DNA of 64,000 bases from CAWUFC02 sp963921335 (GCA_963921335.3 CAWUFC020000001.1:372001-436000); one strand, 5' to 3'. Positions 44,590 through 53,860 are shown, counted from the stretch's first letter. Notes: generated by a model from the sequence alone, not told the origin. Made by a program: numbers and translations.

Positions 44590-45687
44590 TCAGTTAAATT
44601 GCTTGCCATCGGCAATCACCACACGATCGCGACCCTGCTCTTTGGCCGAGTAGAGCGCGCGATCACAACGCTTGAGCCACTCGTCAACCGATTCCGCTTG
44701 GGTCACGTCACAGACTCCAATACTCACGGTGATCTGGCGTTCCCGCAGCAGCCTCGACTCGGACACAGCGCTGCGGATTTCCTCGGCAACGTGACCCGCC
44801 TTGGCCTGGTCAGCTTCGGCCAGCATGACAATGAATTCTTCGCCGCCATAGCGAAACACATGATCCATCACACGCAAGCGATTCTGAATCATGTCGACAA
44901 TACCGCACAGGGCACGGTCGCCGGCCTCATGACCGAAATCATCATTGACCTGTTTGAAATGATCTACATCCACCAGCAATAAGGTACTGGGGCGGTCATA
45001 GCGCTTATAAGTTTGAAATACACGCTGCGCCTCAGCTTGCAGGTGCCGGCGATTGAAAGCCCCAGTAAGAGGGTCGGTCACCGCCAACTCATTAAGCCGC
45101 CGAGATTGCTCTGACACCGCGTACATCAGCCAGGCACTGATCAACCAGGTATGGGCCATGCTCAGGCAAACAATGATCGCCGTGCTGGTGTCAAAGCGAT
45201 AAAACACAAACGGTGTCACGATCACCCCTACCACTACGCCCAACCAAACCGAGACCCGGGTTTTTAGCAGCACCGGCAGTGCGACCAGCAACGGGTAGAT
45301 CCAGTACAGATTATAGGTCTGGCCGTAGACCAGCGACATCAGCACCAGTGCCAGGGTCATCAACAGCACCGTGGGGGGTGAGAGGAAAGGTTCACGCTCA
45401 CGTGTCAGCAGATAGATATTCCAGAGAAACAGAACGAGTACGAAAAATCCGGCCAACGCCGGCAGATAATTGCCGGAGTAAAAATTGTGAGCATCAATAG
45501 GGGCAAGCATGACGGCGATGGCCATCAAAACATAGCGGTAGGCCACCTTGCGGTTGCGAGCCATGTGGGCCTCGAATCGGTCGCCATCAAACTCGCGGCG
45601 GCGGGGCAATAAATCGTCGGAAAAAGCACTGACCAACTGCTGCTTGAAGCGCTCGAAAAAACTGCTCTGGCGGGCATTGTCGCTCAT
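44590..45687 (-). CDS. Membrane-bound diguanylate cyclase (GGDEF)
   Basis: A 365-residue protein with about six membrane helices (residues about 50-195) and a C-terminal GGDEF domain. The active site reads RYGGEEFIVML. An inhibitory-site RVMD lies five residues ahead of it, so both catalysis and product feedback should work. DVDHFKQVNDDFGH is the metal/GTP loop. It makes cyclic di-GMP from GTP. Its sensory input is the membrane domain, whose ligand is unknown. There is no EAL domain. Confidence 0.93.
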   Translation of the reverse strand: MSDNARQSSFFERFKQQLVSAFSDDLLPRRREFDGDRFEAHMARNRKVAYRYVLMAIAVMLAPIDAHNFYSGNYLPALAGFFVLVLFLWNIYLLTREREPFLSPPTVLLMTLALVLMSLVYGQTYNLYWIYPLLVALPVLLKTRVSVWLGVVVGVIVTPFVFYRFDTSTAIIVCLSMAHTWLISAWLMYAVSEQSRRLNELAVTDPLTGAFNRRHLQAEAQRVFQTYKRYDRPSTLLLVDVDHFKQVNDDFGHEAGDRALCGIVDMIQNRLRVMDHVFRYGGEEFIVMLAEADQAKAGHVAEEIRSAVSESRLLRERQITVSIGVCDVTQAESVDEWLKRCDRALYSAKEQGRDRVVIADGKQFN

Positions 45688-45847
45688 GCTTGGATTCCGG
45701 TTGTCACTAGCGGCGCTGACTTATCTCTGTTGTTGGCCATACCAGGCACTCATTCCAGGGGAAGGCACCTGGCACCAGTGATCTGGACCAAAATTATGCC
45801 ATAATTTAGACAACTTGCTTTCACGCTGTGTCGGCACCGCACAATGC

Positions 45848-46231
45848 CTAAAGCAGCTTGATCACCAACATCACCAGATCACCCAACAGCAAAGCCAACA
45901 GGGCCAGTGACCCAACGATAAATCCCGGCGCCCGTTTATCCGGGCTTTGCACATAGCCGCGGGCATACATGATACGACCAATCAGGAACAACACACCGAG
46001 GGCAGCGCCAATTTCTGCATGGACGTAATAGCCAAAGATCCACAGGGCGGGAAAGAAGATAATGAGTTGTTCCATGGTGTTCTGCTGAACCCGGAACACC
46101 CGCTCAAACCTGGGATCACCAATGCACTCCGGTGCCGACACGCCGGCTTCACCGCGGGCTTTTCCCACCATAATGGCAAGGTAAAAGTACTCCAGTGCAA
46201 TCAGCACCGTGACCAGCGCTATCCATTCCAT
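45848..46231 (-). CDS. MAPEG-family membrane protein
   Basis: A 127-residue protein with four hydrophobic helices. The family pattern is visible: a short Arg/Glu-containing loop after helix 1 (MVGKARGEAGVSAPE), then FERVFRVQQNTMEQLIIFFPALWIFGYYV. Members include microsomal glutathione S-transferase relatives; the role in bacteria is poorly known. It follows the dehydratase gene after 75 bases. The 160 bases downstream, to the cyclase start, show no gene. Confidence 0.85.
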   Translation of the reverse strand: MEWIALVTVLIALEYFYLAIMVGKARGEAGVSAPECIGDPRFERVFRVQQNTMEQLIIFFPALWIFGYYVHAEIGAALGVLFLIGRIMYARGYVQSPDKRAPGFIVGSLALLALLLGDLVMLVIKLL

Positions 46232-46306
46232 CGACGAACTCCCGAGAGGTTTGCTGCGCTAAGCATACAACGGCCCAAAGCCGGGCCGCCACTGGGCCTG
46301 AAGCCG

Positions 46307-47251
46307 CTAAAAAGGCAGTTTCTGTAGATCGACATTGCCGCCACTGATCACCAGCGCCGAACGCCGGCCCCGGAACCGCTCCGGATGCTCTAGGACGGCA
46401 GCAAAGGTGACCGCGCCGGACGGCTCTACCACTGTTTTGAGCCGGGACCATTGCCATTTCATTGCCTCCACAATGCTGCTGTCTTCAACCGTCACAACGG
46501 TATCGACACAGCGCATCATCACCTCAAAATTGGGCTCGCCAACGCTGGTGAGCAAGCCGTCGGCGATGGTATCGGGCGTATCGACAGGGATACGCCGGCC
46601 CATGCCAAAGGACCGAAAGGCATCGTCTGCTCCCGCCGGCTCAGCAGCCATGACTTCAATCTCCGGTCTCAGCGCCTTGATTGCCGTGGCTACACCGGAC
46701 AGCAAACCACCTCCGCCCACGGGCACCACCACCATATCCAGCTCATCGAGTTGATCTAAGATTTCCAGGGCAACCGTACCCTGCCCGGCCACAACGCGCG
46801 AATCCGCAAAGGGATGAACCACCTCGGCACCTGTCTCGGCAACCACCTCAGCCAGGGTCGTCTCCCGCGACTGCAAGGTAGGGTCACATTCGACAATGAT
46901 CCCACCGTAGCCTGCGACGGCATCTTTCTTTACCTGGGGTGCAGTGCGCGGCATCACAATATGAGCGGCACAATTGCGCAGCGCTGCTGCCCGGGCCAGA
47001 GCCGCCGCGTGGTTGCCTGAGGAGTGAGTCGCCACGCCTTTCTCTAATTGCTCAGGCTGCAGCGAAAACACCGCATTCGCGGCACCCCTCGCCTTGAAGG
47101 CACCCACCTTTTGCAGATTCTCGCATTTAAAAAACAGGCTGCCTTCACACAACCGATCAAGCTGCTCACTGCGCATGATGGGTGTGCGATGAACCAGACC
47201 GTCTATACGCTCTGCAGCCTCGCTAATCGATTGCAGGGACACGAATTCCAT
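46307..47251 (-). CDS. PLP-dependent threonine/serine dehydratase
   Basis: A 314-residue fold-type II PLP enzyme. The lysine that binds PLP is in VGAFKARGA. The glycine-rich phosphate loop is VVPVGGGGLLSGVA. It lacks the C-terminal regulatory ACT-like domain of IlvA, so it is of the catabolic/serine-racemase-like size. It deaminates threonine or serine, or may racemise serine. It is divergent from the MFS gene. Confidence 0.88.
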   Translation of the reverse strand: MEFVSLQSISEAAERIDGLVHRTPIMRSEQLDRLCEGSLFFKCENLQKVGAFKARGAANAVFSLQPEQLEKGVATHSSGNHAAALARAAALRNCAAHIVMPRTAPQVKKDAVAGYGGIIVECDPTLQSRETTLAEVVAETGAEVVHPFADSRVVAGQGTVALEILDQLDELDMVVVPVGGGGLLSGVATAIKALRPEIEVMAAEPAGADDAFRSFGMGRRIPVDTPDTIADGLLTSVGEPNFEVMMRCVDTVVTVEDSSIVEAMKWQWSRLKTVVEPSGAVTFAAVLEHPERFRGRRSALVISGGNVDLQKLPF

Positions 47252-47344
47252 AGTGAGCCTTCCAACTCCAAAAAAATGAGTGACTTGTCGCGCGCTAAGC
47301 GCCTAGTATGCACAGTCGGAACGTTGACCGCCAAGGATAAGAGC

Positions 47345-48595
47345 GTGTTTCACCCCCATCAACTGCGCTGGCGCGTCCCGCTGGTTCTCAGCATTACCAC
47401 GCTCATTGCCTATTTGGACCGGCTCAATATCTCATTGGCGCTGCCCTTGCTCGCTCAGGAACAGGGATGGGATACGGAACAAACCCAGCACTACGGCACG
47501 CTGCTGATGTCGCTGTTTTATCTGGGCTATGGCAGCTCCTGCATTCTGCTGAGCCCCTTTGCGGCAAAGCTGGGCGCACGAGTCAGCATACTGCTGGTGA
47601 TCACTCTGGCATCGCTATTCACTGCACTGGGTGCCGTGTTTAGCCAGTTCCTGGTGCTGCTGATGACCACCCGGGTGTTACTGGGTGTCGCCGAAGGTCC
47701 GCATTTCCCAATGATGAGTACCATCAACAAATTCTGGTTCCCCCTGCATGAACGCAGTCGAGCCAGCAGCATGTGGGTGGCGGGGGTATTCCTGGCGATT
47801 CTGCTAGCGCCCATACTGCTGGTGCCAGTGATGAATGCTTACGGCTGGCGGGCCGGCTTCTTCCTGCTGGCGGGCGCCGGCATGATTGTCAGCGTGCCTC
47901 TGGTGCTGCGCTATATCCATAACACACCAGCAGAAGACCCCCACTTGTCAGAGCAGGAGCGCCAGTTTCTCGAAGAACAACTCAAAGGCGAAGTGGATGA
48001 GGGTGAACACTCCGGGGCCTACCCCTGGTTCCTGCTGAAAGAGCGTAGTTTCCAGATCCTCTTACTGGCGGGCATTCTCAACAACATCGTTTCCCTGGGG
48101 TTGAGCAACTGGATCCCGACCTATCTCACAGAAGTCAGGGGTATTCCCTACCAGGACCTCAGCTGGATGGTTTCCATTCCCTACATCGCGGGACTGGCAG
48201 GGCTGGTGGTGTGGTCGCAAATCGGCGATCGCACCAGCCGCCGAGGTCTCTGCGCCGCCATCGGGTTCACGGTATTAGCGGGCTGCGTGATGGTGGCCTT
48301 CAACGCCAGCTCAACCACAGTGACTGTGACCACAATGAGTATTGCCGTGTTCACCGCCTCAGCCTTTGCCAGTTGCGAATATGCATTTGGGCAACGTATT
48401 GTGCCGCGCCAGCATATCTCCGGCGGTATTGGCATCGTGAATGGTCTGGGCCTGATCATTGGGGGCGGGCTGGGTCCGGTGGTTGGTGGCCTGATACTGG
48501 ACGGCGCCACCGGCAACGGAGCTATTATTCTGGCCTCCATTGCGCTGGCCGCAGCCTCCGCCAGCTACTGGCTTGGCCGCCGCACCGGTTACTAG
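47345..48595 (+). CDS. MFS transporter (anion/organic acid transporter-like)
   Basis: A 416-residue transporter with 12 helices. GYGSSCILLSPFAAKLGARVSI and RVLLGVAEGPHFPMM resemble the ACS/MhpT-ExuT-like branch for organic anions. The GTG at 47345 is chosen because AAGGA lies 7 bases before it and helix 1 starts about 13 residues later. An in-frame ATG at 47276 is possible but has no ribosome site and lies only 25 bases from the divergent dehydratase start. The HDAC-family gene follows after 3 bases. Confidence 0.85.
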   Translation: MFHPHQLRWRVPLVLSITTLIAYLDRLNISLALPLLAQEQGWDTEQTQHYGTLLMSLFYLGYGSSCILLSPFAAKLGARVSILLVITLASLFTALGAVFSQFLVLLMTTRVLLGVAEGPHFPMMSTINKFWFPLHERSRASSMWVAGVFLAILLAPILLVPVMNAYGWRAGFFLLAGAGMIVSVPLVLRYIHNTPAEDPHLSEQERQFLEEQLKGEVDEGEHSGAYPWFLLKERSFQILLLAGILNNIVSLGLSNWIPTYLTEVRGIPYQDLSWMVSIPYIAGLAGLVVWSQIGDRTSRRGLCAAIGFTVLAGCVMVAFNASSTTVTVTTMSIAVFTASAFASCEYAFGQRIVPRQHISGGIGIVNGLGLIIGGGLGPVVGGLILDGATGNGAIILASIALAAASASYWLGRRTGY

Positions 48596-48598
48596 ACT

Positions 48599-49540
48599 AT
48601 GCCTATGACCAGCCTGCTCTTCAGCCATAGCGACTGCGAACTGCACGAGATGTTGCCTCATCACCCGGAAAGCCCGGCGCGGCTCGCGAGTATTATGTCG
48701 GTCTTGCAACCTCGCCTGCAGCGAGGCGAACTACAGCGGCAACAGGCAACCGAGATAGACGCTGATCTATTCGCACGGGTGCACCCCCAGCACTACCTTG
48801 ATCGCCTGGCTGAACTGGATCCAGGTGAAGGTGTTGTAAGGCTTGATCCGGATGTGTCGATAAATCCCCACAGCCTTCGCGCTGCCCGTCTCGCAGCCGG
48901 CGCCAACATCAGCGCTGTTGAAGCTGTCATGGCGGGCGAAGCAAGAAATGCTTTTTGCGCGGTTCGGCCGCCGGGGCACCACGCCGAAACTGCAGCTGCG
49001 ATGGGTTTCTGTATTTTCAACAATGTAGCACTGGCCGCGGAGCGTGCCTTGCAGCTCGGTGCCCAGCGCGTCGCCGTCGTTGATTTTGATGTTCACCACG
49101 GCAATGGCACAGTAGAGATCTTCAAGGACCGGCCCGAGGTTCTGGTTTGTTCGAGCTTTCAGTATCCGTTCTACCCGGGACGCTACGATCAGGTCGAGGC
49201 GCGCAATATCGTGCTGACACCAATCGCTGCAGCGACAGCCGGGGATGCATTCCGCCTCGCAGTTGAATCCGACTGGACGCAGGCAATACTTGCCCACCGG
49301 CCGGATCTCATCTTGGTATCAGCGGGCTTTGATGCCCACGTTGACGACCCCCTGGGTGGCCTGTGTCTGATCGACAACGACTACCGCTGGCTGGCTCGGC
49401 TTTTGCTCAGCCTGGCCGATCAAGTTTGCCAGGGCCGACTCATTGCTACGCTGGAGGGAGGTTACGACTTGCAGGCGCTGGCCCGCTGTGTCGACCTGTT
49501 CACCGCGGAGCTGACCAGTCATCACGGAGAGATGCCATGA
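48599..49540 (+). CDS. Histone deacetylase family protein (acetylpolyamine aminohydrolase-like)
   Basis: A 313-residue arginase/deacetylase-fold enzyme. The active-site histidines are in RPPGHHAE, the zinc ligands in DFDVHHGNGT (Asp and His) and SAGFDAHVDDPLGG (Asp), and EGGYDL lies near the end. The zinc-hydrolase site is therefore complete. Bacterial members deacetylate polyamines, acetoin-linked proteins or other acyl amides. It is tied to the MFS gene before it (3-base gap) and to the Lrp gene after it (4-base ATGA overlap). Confidence 0.9.
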   Translation: MPMTSLLFSHSDCELHEMLPHHPESPARLASIMSVLQPRLQRGELQRQQATEIDADLFARVHPQHYLDRLAELDPGEGVVRLDPDVSINPHSLRAARLAAGANISAVEAVMAGEARNAFCAVRPPGHHAETAAAMGFCIFNNVALAAERALQLGAQRVAVVDFDVHHGNGTVEIFKDRPEVLVCSSFQYPFYPGRYDQVEARNIVLTPIAAATAGDAFRLAVESDWTQAILAHRPDLILVSAGFDAHVDDPLGGLCLIDNDYRWLARLLLSLADQVCQGRLIATLEGGYDLQALARCVDLFTAELTSHHGEMP

Positions 49541-50013
49541 AACTCGACCGCACCGACCGCCGCATTCTCGAAAAAATGCAGCAGAATGGACGTATCAGCA
49601 ACCTGGAGCTGGCTGACGCCATCGGCCTGTCACCCACCCCCTGCTCGCGTCGTGTAAAGCGTCTGGAGGAGAGCGGCATAATCGACAAGCACGTCACCCT
49701 GCTCAATCAATCGGCACTGGGGCTGAAACTCACCGCGATCATAGGCATCAGCATGGATCGCCACACCCCGGATCGATTTGAGAATTTCGAAGCGCAGGTG
49801 GCAGAATTCCCCGAAGTCATCGAATGCAGCGTGGTGACAGGCCAGTCAGCAGATTACTTGCTCAAGGCCCTGGTGCCCGACATGGAATATTACGAAGCAT
49901 TTCTGCTCGGCAAACTAACCCGCATTGAAGGCGTGACCGGCGTACATTCAAGCTTTGTTCTGCGCAACGTCATCACACGCACAGAACTGCCGCTTGACCA
50001 TATTCAGTCGTAA
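49537..50013 (+). CDS. Lrp/AsnC-family transcriptional regulator
   Basis: A 158-residue protein. An N-terminal helix-turn-helix (residues 4-50; LDRTDRRILEKMQQNG then LELADAIGLSPTPCSRRVKRLEESGII) is joined to a C-terminal RAM domain that binds amino acids. The ATG at 49537 overlaps the HDAC stop and has GGAGAG before it. The open frame upstream to 49363 belongs to the overlapping gene and is not coding. It probably senses an amino acid and controls this MFS-HDAC unit and/or the divergent dehydratase. Confidence 0.93.
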   Translation: MKLDRTDRRILEKMQQNGRISNLELADAIGLSPTPCSRRVKRLEESGIIDKHVTLLNQSALGLKLTAIIGISMDRHTPDRFENFEAQVAEFPEVIECSVVTGQSADYLLKALVPDMEYYEAFLLGKLTRIEGVTGVHSSFVLRNVITRTELPLDHIQS

Positions 50014-50099
50014 GAACCCTGTTCTACTCCCCACAATGACAGGTCTAGGGCTTGAGAGCCAGGCAGGTGATCGGTATGATCTTGGCTCTATTACTAACG

Positions 50100-50115
50100 G
50101 CTATTAGTTAATAGC
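50100..50115. promoter_or_regulatory. Inverted repeat GCTATTA-GT-TAATAGC before the SDR gene
   Basis: Perfect 7-base arms around a 2-base spacer, 18 bases before the SDR ATG at 50133. The symmetry fits a dimeric repressor site. CTATTAC at 50088 adds a partial direct copy. Confidence 0.45.
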
Positions 50116-50132
50116 GCTCAAGAGGCCATCAA

Positions 50133-50915
50133 ATGACAGATTCCATGCAGGGCAAGGTCGCCCTGGTCACCGGCGGCGGCGGCGGCATGGGGCGAATTTG
50201 CGCCCTTCGCCTGGCAGAGCGCGGCGCCCGGGTAGCAATTTTCGACGTCAACGATGCCGGCATGCAGGAAACAGTTGAAAGCGGCACAGGTATTACCGCA
50301 TTTCACTGCGACATTTCCAACTCGGAAGATGTCTCACGGCAGGTGCAGGCGGTGGAGAGTTCACTGGGGCCGGTGGACCATCTGGTGCATGCGGCAGCGC
50401 TGATGCCAGCCCACGCGCTCAAGGATCACGACGCCGACCAGGTGGTGCGGCTATTTGAGATTAACTTCTTCGGCACCGTGTATATGATCAAGGCGCTGCT
50501 GCCTTCCATGCTGGAACGTCGGGACGGACGCATGATTCTGTTCGGTTCCATTGCGGGCCACGCCTTCGTGCCCAAGATGGGCGCCTACTGCGCGACTAAA
50601 TCTGCCGTCAATGCCTATGTGGAATGCCTGCAGAACGAGATTCGCGACAGCGGTGTCAAACTGCATCTGGTCTGCCCACCAGCGGTGAACACCCCTCTGG
50701 TAGACCAGACCGTGGCCACTGATACACCCGGCAGTATTAGCGAGGCAAAGAATTCAGGCCGCCTGGCTGATCCCGAAAAGATCGTGGATGCCATCGACAA
50801 GGGCGTGGCTAAAGAACGGGACATCATCTATCCCGGAGAGGCCAAACTCCTGTACTACTGGAAAACGCTGTTTCCCCGTCTTTGGTGGAAAACCGTTCTC
50901 AGCTTCGAGAAGTAG
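50133..50915 (+). CDS. Short-chain dehydrogenase/reductase
   Basis: A 260-residue classical SDR. The cofactor loop is VTGGGGGMGRICAL, with an aspartate after strand 2 (IFDVND) favouring NAD. The catalytic serine is in FGSIAGHAF and the Tyr-x3-Lys in YCATKSA. Substrate unknown. A perfect 7-base inverted repeat lies just upstream, and a strong stem-loop follows 12 bases after its stop. Confidence 0.92.
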   Translation: MTDSMQGKVALVTGGGGGMGRICALRLAERGARVAIFDVNDAGMQETVESGTGITAFHCDISNSEDVSRQVQAVESSLGPVDHLVHAAALMPAHALKDHDADQVVRLFEINFFGTVYMIKALLPSMLERRDGRMILFGSIAGHAFVPKMGAYCATKSAVNAYVECLQNEIRDSGVKLHLVCPPAVNTPLVDQTVATDTPGSISEAKNSGRLADPEKIVDAIDKGVAKERDIIYPGEAKLLYYWKTLFPRLWWKTVLSFEK

Positions 50916-50927
50916 AACTGCAAACCA

Positions 50928-50949
50928 GGGCGATGTGCTAGCATCGCCC
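50928..50949 (+). terminator. Strong stem-loop between the SDR and Bcr/CflA genes
   Basis: GGGCGATG (50928-50935) and CATCGCCC (50942-50949) form a perfect 8-bp stem with a 6-base loop. It ends four bases before the ATG at 50954. No T-tract follows, and no ribosome site lies between it and the start codon. Confidence 0.5.
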
Positions 50950-50953
50950 TCCC

Positions 50954-52135
50954 ATGATCGTTCGTCCCCTTCCCAGTCAGTCCAATATGCTGCTGGTGGT
51001 TCTGGCCACCGTAGTTGCCTTGGGCCCCCTCAGCATCGACATGTATCTGCCGGCCATGCCGGGGATGGTGGATTGGTTTGGCACCAGTGTCAGCCAGGTG
51101 CAGTTGACGATCAGCAGCTTCCTGGTCGGCTTTGCCCTGTTTCACCTCGTCTGTGGTCCTCTCGCAGATCGCTATGGTCGCAAGCCTGTCATGTTGGGCG
51201 GACTCGGCTTGTACTTGGTCGCCGGCGTCGCCTGTGCAAATGCCCAGACCATCGGTGAACTGATCTTCTTTCGCTTCCTCCAGGGTGTTGCTGCCTGCGT
51301 CGGCCCAACACTGGGGCGCGCCATTACGCGGGATCTGTTTGAACCGCAGCAAGCCGCACGGGCTCTGGCTTATATCGCCATCATCATGGCATTGGCACCA
51401 GCCGCGGCGCCAACCGTCGGGGGCATCCTGCTGGTGTTCTACGACTGGCCCTCTATCTTTTACGCGCTGTCCATCTACTGCGCCCTGGCCATGATATTGA
51501 TGCTGGTGCTGGTGCCGGAATCCTTGCCCGAGGTGCAATCCCTGCATCCGCTGCAAATTGGTCGCAATTACCTGTCGCTGTTTCGTGATCGGGAGTACCT
51601 GCAAATTGTAAGCTCCAGCTCTTTGCTGTACGCGGGCATGATCACGTTCCTGTCCGTTTCAGGTTTCGTGCTGATCGATATGCAGGGCGTCTCGCCGCAG
51701 CTGTTTGGCCTGCTGTTTCTTCCCATTGTGGTGGGCTATATGATCGGCAACGCGCTGAGCACCCGTCTGTCGGTCGGTCGAACGTCTGAACGAGTCATGT
51801 GGATCGGCGTGAATACCGCCCTGTGCGCGGCAGCACTCATGTTCTCCGCCAGCAGCATCTGGTTTCATCCCGCCAGTATAGTCATACCGATGGCCGGCTA
51901 TGCCGTCGGTTGCGGCCTGGTGCTTCCCCATGCCATGGCCGTTGCCTTGCGTGCCTACCCGCACATGGCGGCAACCGCTTCCGCCCTGCTGGGGTTTATC
52001 CAGATGGGGCTGTCCAGCGCAGCCGGCGCCTTCGTAGGCTACCTGCTTGTAGATACCGCATTGCCGATGACGCTCAATATGTGTGCACTGGCAATCATGT
52101 CCTGGCTACTGATCCGTCCCTTGCGTCATCCCTAG
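50954..52135 (+). CDS. Bcr/CflA-family multidrug MFS transporter
   Basis: A 393-residue transporter with 12 helices. ALGPLSIDMYLPAMPGM in helix 1 and GPLADRYGRKPVMLGGL after helix 2 are signatures of the Bcr/CflA drug-resistance branch. It exports drugs such as bicyclomycin or sulfonamides, or cysteine-like metabolites. The ATG at 50954 is almost inside a stem-loop. A later ATG at 50987 would remove the first residues of helix 1 and is less likely. cysK follows 45 bases downstream. Confidence 0.9.
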   Translation: MIVRPLPSQSNMLLVVLATVVALGPLSIDMYLPAMPGMVDWFGTSVSQVQLTISSFLVGFALFHLVCGPLADRYGRKPVMLGGLGLYLVAGVACANAQTIGELIFFRFLQGVAACVGPTLGRAITRDLFEPQQAARALAYIAIIMALAPAAAPTVGGILLVFYDWPSIFYALSIYCALAMILMLVLVPESLPEVQSLHPLQIGRNYLSLFRDREYLQIVSSSSLLYAGMITFLSVSGFVLIDMQGVSPQLFGLLFLPIVVGYMIGNALSTRLSVGRTSERVMWIGVNTALCAAALMFSASSIWFHPASIVIPMAGYAVGCGLVLPHAMAVALRAYPHMAATASALLGFIQMGLSSAAGAFVGYLLVDTALPMTLNMCALAIMSWLLIRPLRHP

Positions 52136-52180
52136 AAGGCTTATGGCATACTGTGTCACCCGCAAATAAGAGGTTTAACA

Positions 52181-53185
52181 GTGAGCGCAGCTACAGACGT
52201 CACCCAGTTAATCGGTAACACCCCGCTGCTGCTGTTGCGCGAGGCATCGGCACGGACCGGCTGCAATATCTACGGCAAGGCGGAGTTTCTGAACCCGGGC
52301 GGATCGGTCAAGGATCGCACTGCACTGGGTATTATCCTGGACGCACAGAACCGCGGTTTGCTGGAGCCCGGCGGCACCATCGTGGAAGGCACCGCGGGCA
52401 ACACCGGCATCGGGCTGACCCTGATTGCCAATGCCCTGGGCTATCGCAGTGTTGTGGTTATGCCAATGACCCAGAGTAAGGAAAAAATTGACACCCTTGA
52501 GCTGCTGGGCGCCGACCTACACCTGGTTCAAGCGACCTCCTATAGCGACGAGAACCACTACATTCATAGCGCCCGCCGCCTTGCAGAAAAACTCAACGGC
52601 AGCGAAGAACACGGTGCACTGTGGGCGCGGCAATTCGATAACCTGGCCAACAAGGAGATTCACGAGCGCACCACCGGAGAGGAAATCTGGCAGCAGTGCG
52701 ACGGCAAAGTGGACGGGTTCGTCTGCGCGGTTGGCACCGGGGGCACGCTGGCAGGAGTATCCAATCGACTCAAGGAACACAACCCAGATGTCGCCATCGG
52801 CGTGGCCGACCCCATGGGTGCCTCACTTTACGAGTATTACACCACTGGCAATCTCAACGCCGAGGGGACGTCTATCGTCGAGGGGATCGGTATCAACCAC
52901 ATCACCGACAATCTGGCACAGGCGCAGGTAGATCACGCTTTTCAGATCAGTGATGAAGAAGCCCTGCCCTACGTCTTTGACCTGTTGCGGCAAGAAGGAC
53001 TGTGTCTGGGCGGCTCCAGCGGCATCAATATCGCCGGGGCCGTGCGCCTGGCTAAAGAACTGGGCCCGGGCCACAACATCGTGACGATACTGTGTGACTA
53101 CGGCAACCGGTATCAGAGCAAACTGTTCAATCCAGTGTTCCTGGCGAACAAGGGGCTACCGGTGCCGGAGTGGCTGGAGTTATAA
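52181..53185 (+). CDS. cysK: Cysteine synthase A (O-acetylserine sulfhydrylase)
   Basis: A 334-residue PLP enzyme of fold type II. The PLP lysine is in NPGGSVKDRTA, the substrate loop is EGTAGNTGIGL, the phosphate loop is GTGGTLAG, and GGSSGINIAGA lies near the end. It makes cysteine from O-acetylserine and sulfide. The GTG at 52181 is preceded by AAGAGG at a suitable distance. Its place next to a Bcr/CflA exporter may reflect thiol metabolism. It is convergent with dsbA. Confidence 0.93.
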   Translation: MSAATDVTQLIGNTPLLLLREASARTGCNIYGKAEFLNPGGSVKDRTALGIILDAQNRGLLEPGGTIVEGTAGNTGIGLTLIANALGYRSVVVMPMTQSKEKIDTLELLGADLHLVQATSYSDENHYIHSARRLAEKLNGSEEHGALWARQFDNLANKEIHERTTGEEIWQQCDGKVDGFVCAVGTGGTLAGVSNRLKEHNPDVAIGVADPMGASLYEYYTTGNLNAEGTSIVEGIGINHITDNLAQAQVDHAFQISDEEALPYVFDLLRQEGLCLGGSSGINIAGAVRLAKELGPGHNIVTILCDYGNRYQSKLFNPVFLANKGLPVPEWLEL

Positions 53186-53214
53186 CAAGTGGGTGAAGAG
53201 GGCTGACGGACCTT

Positions 53215-53844
53215 TTACTGACCGGCGCGCTCTTTCTCAATCAGAAACTCGGCCACTTTCAGCATTTCAGCCTGGCCACCAGCAGTACGGGTGGTCACCC
53301 GATACTTGCCCGCAACCATCAGCTCCGGAGTACCTGAAATACGTGCGCCACGCGCTCGCGATGCGGCCTGACGCACCTGGCTGCCAACACCAAATGAGTT
53401 GAAGGTGTTACGGAAAGCCGCCTCATCCACGCCATTTTTCACAAACAGCGCCGCAATCTCGTCTTCGCTGCCCAGACGCTTACGCTCTACATTCATGGCT
53501 GCAAACAGAGCATCGTGCATCACGTCCAGAACACCAAGCGCCTGTGCGGTATAAAATGCCTGGGCATGAATTTCCATGGCCTTATTCCAAACAGCAGGAG
53601 AAGGCACAAAGTCGACATCTTCGGCCTTGGTTTTTTTCCACTGCTGAACGATGGGTTCAAAGCTGAAGCAATGACCGCAGCCATACCAGAAGAACTCCAA
53701 TACCTCGATCTTGGCAGGATCGCGCGTGCGCTGAGCGGGGGACACAACCAGATAGTGGGTTCCCTCAACATAGGGGTCAGCGGCCTGAGTTACAGGTGAC
53801 AGGGGCATAACCAGAAACAGGGCAAGTGCCAGCAACACACGCAT
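53215..53844 (-). CDS. dsbA: Thiol:disulfide interchange protein DsbA
   Basis: A 209-residue periplasmic oxidase. A signal peptide ends near VTQAA, and the active site WYGCGHC gives C56 and C59. The cis-proline loop is ISGTPELMV. It introduces disulfide bonds into exported proteins. The ATG at 53844 (MRVLLALALF) begins a clear signal peptide; the upstream open frame does not look like a gene start. It follows cytochrome c4 by 16 bases, the usual pseudomonad order. Confidence 0.95.
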   Translation of the reverse strand: MRVLLALALFLVMPLSPVTQAADPYVEGTHYLVVSPAQRTRDPAKIEVLEFFWYGCGHCFSFEPIVQQWKKTKAEDVDFVPSPAVWNKAMEIHAQAFYTAQALGVLDVMHDALFAAMNVERKRLGSEDEIAALFVKNGVDEAAFRNTFNSFGVGSQVRQAASRARGARISGTPELMVAGKYRVTTRTAGGQAEMLKVAEFLIEKERAGQ

Positions 53845-53860
53845 CGTTTTCAACTCCGGT

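Noticed and set aside
49363..49536. Longer N-terminus for the Lrp regulator
   Set aside because: The upstream codons overlap the HDAC gene and do not look like protein. The family start and a GGAGAG site fit the ATG at 49537.
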